Origin: an uncultured Gammaproteobacteria bacterium
Lineage (GTDB): Bacteria > Pseudomonadota > Gammaproteobacteria > Arenicellales > Poriferihabitantaceae
Length of the DNA stretch: 64,000 bases
Reading direction: 5' to 3'
Assembly (NCBI GenBank): GCA_947259885.1
Contig: CAMYNW010000011.1
Span: forward strand, 1-64,000
Shown here piece after piece: positions 56,525-63,953 of this stretch. The translations under genes were made by a program, and so were the position numbers. Position 1 is the first letter of the stretch; each line of letters starts with the position of its first letter. Under the pieces are notes generated by a model. It was not told where the DNA came from and ran no database searches. It saw nothing but the letters and a program-made list of their open reading frames with translations.

Positions 56525-56547
56525 AAAGGCCCGTAAGGGCCTTTTTT
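56525..56547 (+). terminator. Rho-independent terminator after bioY
   Basis: 8-bp stem AAAGGCCC / GGGCCTTT, GTAA loop, then a T run to 56547. It directly abuts the repeat island that begins at 56549. Confidence 0.92.
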
Positions 56548-56548
56548 A

Positions 56549-56790
56549 TAGCCAGGATGGCTTGTATGCTGCGGGCGCATGGATGCGCGAGAGCAGTGAA
56601 TAGCCAGGATGGCTTGGCAGATTTTCGCTCCTGCAAAATCTGCACTTCCACCATCCCTGCCGGTTGTATGCTGCGGGCACATGGATGCGCGAGAGCAGTG
56701 AATAGCCAGGATGGCTTGTCAGATTTTCGCTCCTGCAAAATCTGCACTTCCACCATCCCTGCCGGTTGTATGCTGCGGGCACATGGATGC
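56549..56790. repeat. Intergenic hairpin repeat island 2 (modular, two full units and one short unit)
   Basis: TAGCCAGGATGGCTT recurs at 56549, 56601 and 56703. The first unit is 52 bases: TAGCCAGGATGGCTT joined straight to GTATGCTGCGGGC and ATGGATGCGCGAGAGCAG. The next two are about 102 bases because a 50-base hairpin module is inserted after GGCTT: stem GCAGATTTT (56617-56625) / AAAATCTGC (56635-56643), loop CGCTCCTGC, then ACTTCCACCATCCCTGCCGG. The module is the inverse of the one at 19.75 kb. Open frames through it (reading QGWWKCRFCRS) are repeat artefacts. Confidence 0.9.
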
Positions 56791-56893
56791 GGGCCCGTTG
56801 ATGCCTGAGCGGCGAGTACGATCTAGGGCGGTGGTTGAAGGGCGTATTGATGTCTGGTTGAAACAGAATTCTGTGTTTGCATTTCGTCCAGGC

Positions 56894-56920
56894 AAAAAAA
56901 AACCCATTCCATGGGTTTTT
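56894..56920 (-). terminator. Strong terminator for a minus-strand transcript
   Basis: 10-bp stem AAAAACCCAT / ATGGGTTTTT with a 3-base loop; on the minus strand it is followed by a run of U that totals nine. The plus side has five T then AAATG, so it is better for minus-strand RNA but could act both ways. Confidence 0.85.
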
Positions 56921-56968
56921 AAATGATCCGCCGCATAAATCGGAGGTGAAGGAGGTACGGCGGAGCGT
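56894..56968 (-). ncRNA. Candidate small RNA with anti-Shine-Dalgarno loop
   Basis: About 75 nt on the minus strand between the promoter at 56975-57002 and the terminator. Expected start near 56968. First hairpin: stem TCCGCCG (56964-56958) with CGGCGGA (56933-56927), whose 24-base loop carries CCTCCTTCACCTCC, two stretches complementary to ribosome-binding sites. A single-stranded AU-rich linker (ATCATTTAA) and the U-tailed terminator follow, the usual shape of an Hfq-type regulator. No reading frame of note lies inside. I do not match it to a named family. Confidence 0.55.
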
Positions 56969-56974
56969 GGTGTA

Positions 56975-57002
56975 ATTATAGGGAATAACGCCTTTAAGTC
57001 AA
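56975..57002 (-). promoter_or_regulatory. Near-consensus sigma70 promoter on the minus strand
   Basis: TTGACT (57002-56997), 16-base spacer, perfect TATAAT (56980-56975). It points at the candidate small RNA and at nothing else for several hundred bases. Confidence 0.72.
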
Positions 57003-57361
57003 CCGTTTGTCTGCCAATAGATACCGTTTATCGCGCTCAGCTGGAGCGGTAAATGGCCTAGAAACTATTGTCGCCACGGTGCGACAGGTCTAATTGTTCT
57101 ATAGAGTTTTTTTCTTATTTTCAGTGATTTATGTATACTTTTTTCTGTTGTAAGTCAATTTATAGTCTGGCAATTTCGGTGCAACGTTCTAGTCGACACT
57201 TGAAGGGCACAGAAAAACTGCAGTTTTTGTTACTAAATCGTAATCTGGAAACCGCCAAAAACGAAAAAAAATAGTACTAAACCATTTGAAAATTGTGTGC
57301 AGGCTGATAGTCGCCAGCTTATTTTTTGGTCAAAAAACCAGAGCGGAAAAACCCAACTGGC
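57003..57361. other. Intergenic stretch with palindromes, no gene
   Basis: About 360 AT-rich bases downstream of dctM. Noted: TGTCGC-CACGGT-GCGACA stem at 57069-57086; a perfect 16-bp palindrome AAAAACTGCAGTTTTT at 57213-57228; a possible second minus-strand promoter (TTGACT 57158-57153 with TATACA 15 bases on); and, for dctM, a weak minus-strand terminator near 57330-57361 ending in six U. Confidence 0.5.
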
Positions 57362-60025
57362 TCAGAAGTGAAGAGATATGTCCTTATGATGCGACAAGCA
57401 GGATGCCACTTCGGTTGCGATATTGACAGGTAGTCTCTTTTGTAAGCGTAAGCCGACACTGTCATAGATCGCATTGTTATAGGTATTGAGACCCGGCAAG
57501 AGGGTGTCCGCCGCCTGCGCTCTCCACGCAAGTTCCTGGTTCAAAGCTTCTTTCGCCTCAACAATAAGCTGCATGGCTTTGTCCCTGTCTGGCGAGTCTC
57601 CTTTCAAAGCGCGTCTGGACTTGGATAGCAGTGATTTGATATGACTGACACCCTCGATTTCGCCAAACTCACTTTCCTTTTGCTTGATGATTTCCATGAC
57701 GGTTTCCGCTCCTTCATTGTTGATCACCTGATCAAGGCCTTCGAACACTGATTCGAGCGCCTGCAATGGTTTTAGGTCAACCAACAATACTCGAACACCT
57801 TTTAAAGGCTCATAAGCTTCGTCAACGCCACGACGGTATTTGCTTCGAGCGATCTTGTCATTCTTGGCGAGTTCGAGATATTGATTGTGCTGCTCTTCCC
57901 ATTGAGCTGGAATGTTCTTCTCAGCTTCTTCAATCAATTCTTGAGTACGACTGATATCGCTCTCAAGCTTCTCTAACTGCTGTTCAGTAGGCTGTTCACG
58001 GCGAGAAACCCTTTCCAAGTTGTCTTGTTGCTTTTTAAGTTTCCGTTCGAGTTTTCGAATACTTATCTGAATCGATCTTACCTGCGTGTGCAGCGGCTGG
58101 TAGTTATCGTTGAACTGCTCCAGTGCCGCGCTAGTTAATTTGATCGATTCGACGTTTTCGAAAGTCTGTTTGGCTAAATCAAAGCTGGAGTTAAGAGATT
58201 TCTGCAGCGCATCCGGCAGAGAGTTCAGGTTCAGGCTACGTGCCTGGTTGATACTTTGAAGCAGGCCATCCTGGTTCTCATCATAGTATCCAAATAAGTG
58301 TTCTTCTATACATAGCTGCAGTTTTGGATTGACCGGTGGTGGCGCTGTCTCTGCCGTAAGGTGAGTACGATTAGGCATATAGTTCACGAGACTTGGAAAG
58401 TACCCTGCAATTGCCAAGCCGACGAGCTGAAGCATGATAAATGCGATGGCGCCTTTGTAGATGTCAGTGGTTCTGACTTCCGGCGGAGCGACTCCTCGAA
58501 GATAAAACAGAGCAAATCCAAACGGCGGTGTAAGGAAAGAGGTCTGAATATTGAGACCTATCATCACACCGAGCCACACCGCAGTGATATTAGCCGAAGG
58601 ATCAGACAACAGGATTGGCGCAACTATGGGTACCACGACCACTGCGATCTCAATAAAATCGAGAAAAAATCCCAGCAGGAAAATAACCAGCATAACGACC
58701 AGGAACTGGGTCCAGAAGCCACCCGGCAAACCGGTGAGAAATTCCCTGACCAACTCCTCGCCGCCGAATGCCCGGAATGCCGACGTGAGCATGGCTGCAC
58801 CGATCAGGATAATGAACACCATTGAAGTGGTTTTAGCAGTGTCGACCATGACACTGACCAGCGTGTCGTTGATCTTATAAGTGCGCCAGCAGCTCCAAAC
58901 CAATGCGATGATGAATACCAGTACTGCGGCCGCCGCCACCATCACGCCGATTAAATCACGATCGGTTGATATGTTCTTTACGTTCAGGTTGAAGTTGTTG
59001 TTTAGAACCAGGACCACCGCGAGCGAAGAGGTGGCGAGGATGGTGGGCAGATATTGACCGCGCTTGCCATCGGTCAATCGATAGCCGGCCATGATTATCG
59101 CGCCGACAGCACCGATTGCACCCGCCTGGTTGACCGTTGCGATTCCGAGGATGATCGAGCCTAGAACAACAAAGATCAGCGTCAGCGGTGGCACAAGTGA
59201 CAGTGCAATGGAGATCGCAAAATTCCGATCGTATTTTCCATCGTAGCGGACCGGGGGTGCCGTTCCGGGCTTGGTGATGGCTCGTATCAGGATATACAGC
59301 ATGTATAGACCGACCAATATCAAACCAGGAACCAGCGCACCCATGAACATGTCTCCGGCGCTGGCGGAAACGATGTCGAGTTGAGTAGGCAGGGAAAATT
59401 CCCCGGTAGAGGCTTTGTACTCTGCTTTACGAAGCGTACTGGCCTGGTCAGCGGCATTGGACAATTGATCCGCCAATATGATCAAAACGATAGAAGGCGG
59501 GATAATCTGACCCAGGGTGCCGGAGGCGCAAATAGTACCGGTGGCGAGGGGTTTCGAGTAATTGTTACGCAGCATCGCAGGCAGTGAGATCAAACCCATT
59601 GCGATTACCGTAGCGCCGAGAATGCCAGTCGTTGCAGCGAGTAATGCACCGACAAATACCACTGAAATGCCGAGTCCGCCCGGGACTGGACCAAACAGCC
59701 TCGCCATTGCGACCAGCAGATCCTCTGCGATCCGCGATCGTTCCAGCATGATACCCATAAATACAAACAAAGGAATCGCGATCAATGTGTCCCGCTCGAC
59801 TTCCCAGTACAGGCTGCGAAAGTTAGTTATCCCCGCGGTCATCCATTCCCTAGGGCCGTCCTGGGCAAAATACGCGGAAGGGTCGCCGGCAAAGAAATAG
59901 CCGCAGGTGGCCGCAAGCACGATGGTGGCAATGGCGGAACCCGGTAGAGCAAATGCAACAGGAAAACCAGAGGACAGCGCGATGACCATCATCAGAACCA
60001 GGATGCAGAGAAATACGATTTCCAT
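57362..60025 (-). CDS. TRAP transporter large permease (DctM/TakM) with coiled-coil tail
   Basis: About 887 residues from the ATG giving MEIVFLCILVLMMVIALSSG, 1 base after dctQ. The membrane part (1 to about 560) has DctM landmarks: IPLFVFMGIMLERSRIAEDL, ATTGILGATVIAMGLISLPA, ASGTLGQIIPPSIVLIILAD, DFIEIAVVVVPIVAPILL and SFLTPPFGFALFYLRG. Usual DctM has about 425-450 residues. Extra parts here are a hydrophilic insert after NAADQAS, an added pair of membrane helices, and a soluble tail of about 300 residues with heptad coils (IRKLERKLKKQQDNLERVSR) and a DENQDG loop near 580. Sodium-driven solute import is the family role; the tail's role is unknown. Confidence 0.92.
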   Translation of the reverse strand: MEIVFLCILVLMMVIALSSGFPVAFALPGSAIATIVLAATCGYFFAGDPSAYFAQDGPREWMTAGITNFRSLYWEVERDTLIAIPLFVFMGIMLERSRIAEDLLVAMARLFGPVPGGLGISVVFVGALLAATTGILGATVIAMGLISLPAMLRNNYSKPLATGTICASGTLGQIIPPSIVLIILADQLSNAADQASTLRKAEYKASTGEFSLPTQLDIVSASAGDMFMGALVPGLILVGLYMLYILIRAITKPGTAPPVRYDGKYDRNFAISIALSLVPPLTLIFVVLGSIILGIATVNQAGAIGAVGAIIMAGYRLTDGKRGQYLPTILATSSLAVVLVLNNNFNLNVKNISTDRDLIGVMVAAAAVLVFIIALVWSCWRTYKINDTLVSVMVDTAKTTSMVFIILIGAAMLTSAFRAFGGEELVREFLTGLPGGFWTQFLVVMLVIFLLGFFLDFIEIAVVVVPIVAPILLSDPSANITAVWLGVMIGLNIQTSFLTPPFGFALFYLRGVAPPEVRTTDIYKGAIAFIMLQLVGLAIAGYFPSLVNYMPNRTHLTAETAPPPVNPKLQLCIEEHLFGYYDENQDGLLQSINQARSLNLNSLPDALQKSLNSSFDLAKQTFENVESIKLTSAALEQFNDNYQPLHTQVRSIQISIRKLERKLKKQQDNLERVSRREQPTEQQLEKLESDISRTQELIEEAEKNIPAQWEEQHNQYLELAKNDKIARSKYRRGVDEAYEPLKGVRVLLVDLKPLQALESVFEGLDQVINNEGAETVMEIIKQKESEFGEIEGVSHIKSLLSKSRRALKGDSPDRDKAMQLIVEAKEALNQELAWRAQAADTLLPGLNTYNNAIYDSVGLRLQKRLPVNIATEVASCLSHHKDISLHF

Positions 60026-60026
60026 A

Positions 60027-61046
60027 CTAGTTGCTACCGTTAACCAGATGGTCGGAGTCTTCAGCAAACTCTGCCATATTGCTTAAGAAGAGGCTGACGA
60101 ACTGAATCGCCATACTGAGCGCAAAGATCATCAGATATCCCGCCATCAGGTATTTGGTGTACATACCATAGCCACTTTGGGAGATTTCAAAGCTCAGAAG
60201 CGGGCTGACGATAATGCTGCCCCTGCTGCTGGTGCCAAGAATCAGTATGGTCCAGCAAATTGGCAATCCTAAGAGAAGTGATCCAATTGAATTAGTTACA
60301 GCCTTACCTCGTTTGGTAAATCCTGCATACAACACATCTACTCGCACATGGCCATCGTGAAGCAGAGTGTATGCGCTGGCAAACAGAAATAACGCCGCAT
60401 ACCAGAAACGAACCAGGTCTCCCATAAAAGCCTGTTCATAGGAAAATACGAAGCGTGTAATGACGATAAGAAACTCTGCCCCAACAATCATCAGCGCCAA
60501 CCAGATAAACCCAAGGGATCGGCTTAACAGGGCGATGACTATTGCAATGCCGATTAATGGGTAGTGCACCCACGTGCCGCGAAAAATTGAGCGGCCAAGC
60601 TGGGTAGTAAGGTCCGCTCCAATGATTGCAGGCAGGAAACCTTCGACTCTTAAGAACGAAAGCAGCATATCGACGCCACCGACTAACAGCACAGACCAGA
60701 ATGCTGCACGTACGATAAAGGCCGCGATGGCGCTATATAGGCCTGCATCATGAATCAGGCTACGGAAACTAGTGCGTCGAACCCAAACCAGAGCTAAAAC
60801 GAACACTACAGTGAACGCCAGAAACTGAATCCAGCCTTGAGTTATTGCGCTTCCCTGTAATCCTTTAAATGTTTTATCGGGAGTGAATACTCCAAGATGA
60901 GTAAAAAACCGGCCGATGCCTGGCCAGCCAAGAACGTAAATAAGGAAGTTATCAATCAGGAACAGAACCACTGCAATAGTTGCAGTTGCGGCAAATCCCC
61001 TTAAAACCCGGGGGTACTTTGCCAGCTTCTCGAGAAATCCAATCAC
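60027..61046 (-). CDS. TRAP transporter small permease (DctQ/TakQ)
   Basis: 339 residues, longer than the usual DctQ of about 170, with extra N-terminal membrane segments as in TakQ-like members. The DctQ core is in the second half: FVFSYEQAFMGDLVRFWYAA, LLHDGHVRVDVLYAGFTKRG, WTILILGTSSRGSIIVSPLL, FEISQSGYGMYTKYLMAGYL. It joins DctM to form the membrane unit; the genes are separated by 1 base. A stem-loop lies between dctP and this gene. Confidence 0.9.
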   Translation of the reverse strand: MIGFLEKLAKYPRVLRGFAATATIAVVLFLIDNFLIYVLGWPGIGRFFTHLGVFTPDKTFKGLQGSAITQGWIQFLAFTVVFVLALVWVRRTSFRSLIHDAGLYSAIAAFIVRAAFWSVLLVGGVDMLLSFLRVEGFLPAIIGADLTTQLGRSIFRGTWVHYPLIGIAIVIALLSRSLGFIWLALMIVGAEFLIVITRFVFSYEQAFMGDLVRFWYAALFLFASAYTLLHDGHVRVDVLYAGFTKRGKAVTNSIGSLLLGLPICWTILILGTSSRGSIIVSPLLSFEISQSGYGMYTKYLMAGYLMIFALSMAIQFVSLFLSNMAEFAEDSDHLVNGSN

Positions 61047-61174
61047 GGTAATTCTGATGAGAGCTTAATGGATATAGTCACTGAAATTGGCCCTCCGAAT
61101 GTGCCAGCAGGTACAAACTATATTTTTTGCCAGCAAATGAGCATTTTGCTATTTGCTTGTAGATAGCGGTATTA

Positions 61175-61206
61175 CGGCAAACGAAACCTGTCGGTTCCGT
61201 TTGCCG
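61175..61206. promoter_or_regulatory. Stem-loop between dctP and dctQ
   Basis: CGGCAAACGAAACC (61175-61188) pairs with GGTTCCGTTTGCCG (61193-61206) with one mismatch and a 4-base loop. There is no U run on the minus strand after it, so it looks like an mRNA-stabilising or partly terminating hairpin that lets the binding protein be made in excess. Confidence 0.7.
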
Positions 61207-61244
61207 ATTATTATAAGACCGGTAAGTCTTGTTCTAGTGCAGAA

Positions 61245-62336
61245 TTAAATGCCAATGACTCGGTTTCGCTGACGTAAATACTCCTGGTCGGCGATTTTCT
61301 GCCATCCGCCAATGTCAGTCCGGGCGGCGATGAAGCTGTCGTGGATTCGCTTTGCCAGATCGCTGTGTTCAATGGTTTCGGCAAAGACTTCTTCAGCTGC
61401 TTCTCCAAAGGAGTCGTAGATCTCATCGCTGAACTTCTTGAGCTGCACACCTTGTTCATTGATCAATTTGGTAAGTGAAGAACCATTGTTGGCGTTGAAC
61501 TCCGCCATCATGACGTCATTTTCCATGGAGGCTGCGGCTTCCACCATAACCTTGTCGGAGGCCGACAGGCCTTCCCAGAAATCCTTATTGATCCCGGCTG
61601 CCAGCATCGGGCCTGGCTCATGCATACCTGGATAGTAATAATACTTAGCGGCTTCGTAGAATTTCATCGCTGCGTCATTCCATGGACCTACCCATTCGGT
61701 AGCATCGATCGCCCCGGAAATCAGATTCTCATAGATCTGTCCACCGGGCAGTGACACAGGTGAAGCACCGAGCTTGGCCAGAACGTCGCCACCGAGTCCC
61801 GGGATACGCATCTTCAGGCCTTTGAAGTCGTCGGCGGAGTTCATTTCTTTACGGAACCACCCGCCCATCTGCACGCCGGTATTTCCACACATCAGATTTT
61901 TCAGACCAGATTCACCCGCCAGTTCATCCCACAACGCCTGGCCTCCGCCAAAGCGTATCCAGGCGTTCATTTCGGTGTAGGTGAGACCGAAAGGTACCGC
62001 GGTGAAGTAAGCCCACCCGGGGTGCTTACCTTTCCAGTAGTATTCAGCGGCATGATACATCTGGGCATTGCCTGAGGCGACTTCGTCGAACGAATCGAAC
62101 GCACCGACCCGCTCACCTGCTGCAAAGTATTCAACCTGGAAACGGCCGTCGCTGATGTCCGAAAGCCGTTGGGCAAAACGTTGAGCACCAGTACCAAGAC
62201 CAGGGAAGTCTCGCGGCCAGGTAGAGACTACAGAAATTTCTATTCGTTCCTGGGCAATGGCAGGTGCCGCCAGAGTGGTTGCGCCGGCGGTGGCTGCTGC
62301 AGCGACACCGCCTTTCAGTAATTCACGACGTTTCAT
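61245..62336 (-). CDS. TRAP transporter substrate-binding protein (DctP/TakP)
   Basis: 363 residues. A twin-arginine-type leader MKRRELLKGGVAAAATAGAT is cut near residue 28. TakP-like landmarks: WAYFTAVPFGLTYTEMNAWI, NTGVQMGGWFRKEMNSADDF, GLKMRIPGLGGDVLAKLGAS, ATEWVGPWNDAAMKFYEAAK, YYYYPGMHEPGPM. TakP of Rhodobacter binds 2-oxo acids such as pyruvate; the close wording suggests 2-oxo acids or related monocarboxylates here. It is first of a minus-strand operon dctP-dctQ-dctM. Confidence 0.92.
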   Translation of the reverse strand: MKRRELLKGGVAAAATAGATTLAAPAIAQERIEISVVSTWPRDFPGLGTGAQRFAQRLSDISDGRFQVEYFAAGERVGAFDSFDEVASGNAQMYHAAEYYWKGKHPGWAYFTAVPFGLTYTEMNAWIRFGGGQALWDELAGESGLKNLMCGNTGVQMGGWFRKEMNSADDFKGLKMRIPGLGGDVLAKLGASPVSLPGGQIYENLISGAIDATEWVGPWNDAAMKFYEAAKYYYYPGMHEPGPMLAAGINKDFWEGLSASDKVMVEAAASMENDVMMAEFNANNGSSLTKLINEQGVQLKKFSDEIYDSFGEAAEEVFAETIEHSDLAKRIHDSFIAARTDIGGWQKIADQEYLRQRNRVIGI

Positions 62337-62521
62337 ATTGGAGGTTCTCCGTAATATTGTGTGGGTTAATAGTTATGTTTTTAGAGACTATTGCGTCCTC
62401 TGAAAGACGCATTCTAAGCTTAGAAAGGTCCAATAGTATTACCCATTTGGGTAGAGCAGTAAAGCGCGAGCAGCCTGGCCGCACTAATCAGTGCGCACTT
62501 CTGGAGCACGCCAATTTAATG

Positions 62522-63628
62522 TCAGTTTTTTGAGATGGTCATATATGCGTGCACATAGTCCATACCATGGCCTTCAGGGTCCTGGAGGACCCGCTGGTGG
62601 TAGCTTGTATAATAATCTTCAATGATTTGATTACGCTCTGATTGAGGGCGATCCATGTCTAATCCTGCGGCAAAGATACTTTGATTCCAGCTCCTGACCG
62701 TGGGAATCAATCCATCGGCAAATGCTGTTACATCGCCATCAGCCTTGAATTGTTGTGCAAAAGGGCAGGGTACCACCCGGGTCTCGATGTTATCCAAGCG
62801 CAGTCCCGCCTGGTAGCAGTTGCTTTTCGGGTCGTTAAGCGGGGCACAGAACTCTTCAATGTTATGGTAATACTGAGGCAGAGTCATGTTGTGATACTCC
62901 TCAATAGTCACTCGACCGAGCTCAATAAACTCGCGCCAGATTTCGTTAAAGGTGTCGAACATATTAATCCCGCCGGTGTTACCCAGGTATCTGCCGGAAT
63001 CGTCTCGGCAAAAGTTCACTAACACCATCCTGCTGCCGGACTTAAGTTCCCTGGCGCGGCACATCAGGATGGTTTCCCAGTCTTCACGCGCCTGGGTGGC
63101 AAACTGTTCTAGTTCTTCTCCGGATGCGCCAACCATATGAACATGATCCGTAATGTTGCAGGGCTTTTTTGATAACCAATGCATTGCGGTTGCGGAAAAT
63201 ACAAGATCTAATGTGTTATCGGGTACCGCTTGCAGGTAGAAAGACGAACCTGAGAATAGCGGCCAGGCGTTTTCAAATTCTTCAATCCAGGAATCGAAAG
63301 CGGTTCTTCCATGAACAATATTTACCAGCGCATTGAAATCGTTTGCAGGTTGATCAGCATAGACCACCGTAGCATCAAGTCCCGGTGCGAGCTGTTGTAA
63401 TTTGGAGAGAACGCTGCGAATCATTTCGAGAGATGTCCCGCCGTCGGCGCATCCCATATCCGCCATCATAAATCCGCCTGGGTCTGCTGAAAAATTGATG
63501 GCGCCAAGCGCATCAAGGACCCGAGGCGTGGCGATGTCAATTACGTCTTTGGCCCCCTTGGTCGCAAGCGAGTATAGCCCTCCCTCTGACATGGTGATGT
63601 TATCTGCTTGTTGTGTTGACATGATCAA
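62522..63628 (-). CDS. SABATH-type SAM-dependent carboxyl methyltransferase
   Basis: 368 residues; start MIMSTQQ or, two codons later, MSTQQ. SAM loop MMADMGCADGGTSLEMIRSV near 54-73, YADQPANDFNALVNIVHG, SGSSFYLQAVPDNTLDLVFS and ATAMHWLSKKP. These match the plant SABATH family (salicylate, jasmonate, benzoate carboxyl methyltransferases): Ser-Phe-Tyr, then Leu/Met-His-Trp-Leu-Ser. Such genes are uncommon in bacteria. The natural carboxylate is unknown. It is upstream of dctP on the same strand, 185 bases apart, so a functional tie to imported acids is possible but not shown. Confidence 0.85.
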   Translation of the reverse strand: MIMSTQQADNITMSEGGLYSLATKGAKDVIDIATPRVLDALGAINFSADPGGFMMADMGCADGGTSLEMIRSVLSKLQQLAPGLDATVVYADQPANDFNALVNIVHGRTAFDSWIEEFENAWPLFSGSSFYLQAVPDNTLDLVFSATAMHWLSKKPCNITDHVHMVGASGEELEQFATQAREDWETILMCRARELKSGSRMVLVNFCRDDSGRYLGNTGGINMFDTFNEIWREFIELGRVTIEEYHNMTLPQYYHNIEEFCAPLNDPKSNCYQAGLRLDNIETRVVPCPFAQQFKADGDVTAFADGLIPTVRSWNQSIFAAGLDMDRPQSERNQIIEDYYTSYHQRVLQDPEGHGMDYVHAYMTISKN

Positions 63629-63765
63629 TGAGAAGTATTAACACGCGGTTAATCATAGTGCCTGAGGCGTAACAATGGAATCGAGTGGAAGCGCTATCGC
63701 TTGAGTAGCCGAATTGCGATACGAGGTACTAGCTGTAAATTAGGAGTCAGTCGGTGCGAATTTGC

Positions 63766-63945
63766 TCAGGCCAGGCTAATTAGAAAAATCACGAACATTA
63801 CAACAACCCCAATTGGAATCAGCACCCCTAACCAGTCTCTTGGTTCGTCCTTATGCTGCTCCATGGCCTTTGAAACTTTTGGCAAACGCCACAGTAGAAT
63901 CACCAGAATAATGGCGCCTATCGCCACCTGCTCCCAGGTTTGCAT
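63766..63945 (-). CDS. Small inner-membrane protein, 59 residues
   Basis: Reads MQTWEQVAIGAIILVILLWR, a charged middle (PKVSKAMEQHKDEPRDW) and a second hydrophobic span LGVLIPIGVVVMFVIFLISL before TGA. Two membrane helices with a positively charged central segment indicate a real small membrane protein of unknown function. Wording resembles a short conserved protein I recall from pseudomonads, but I cannot confirm. It starts 8 bases after the stop of the partial gene beyond it. Confidence 0.72.
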   Translation of the reverse strand: MQTWEQVAIGAIILVILLWRLPKVSKAMEQHKDEPRDWLGVLIPIGVVVMFVIFLISLA

Positions 63946-63953
63946 TTAGTATG

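Noticed and set aside
56546..56782. Open frames on the minus strand reading QGWWKCRFCRS repeatedly (also at 19654-19881 on the plus strand)
   Set aside because: They are translations of the intergenic hairpin repeat; the same words recur because the DNA repeats, and they have no independent start signals.
56927..56964. tRNA or rRNA fragment, because of the anti-Shine-Dalgarno-like sequence
   Set aside because: No cloverleaf, and the flanking bases do not match the 16S 3' end; promoter and terminator fit an independent small RNA better.
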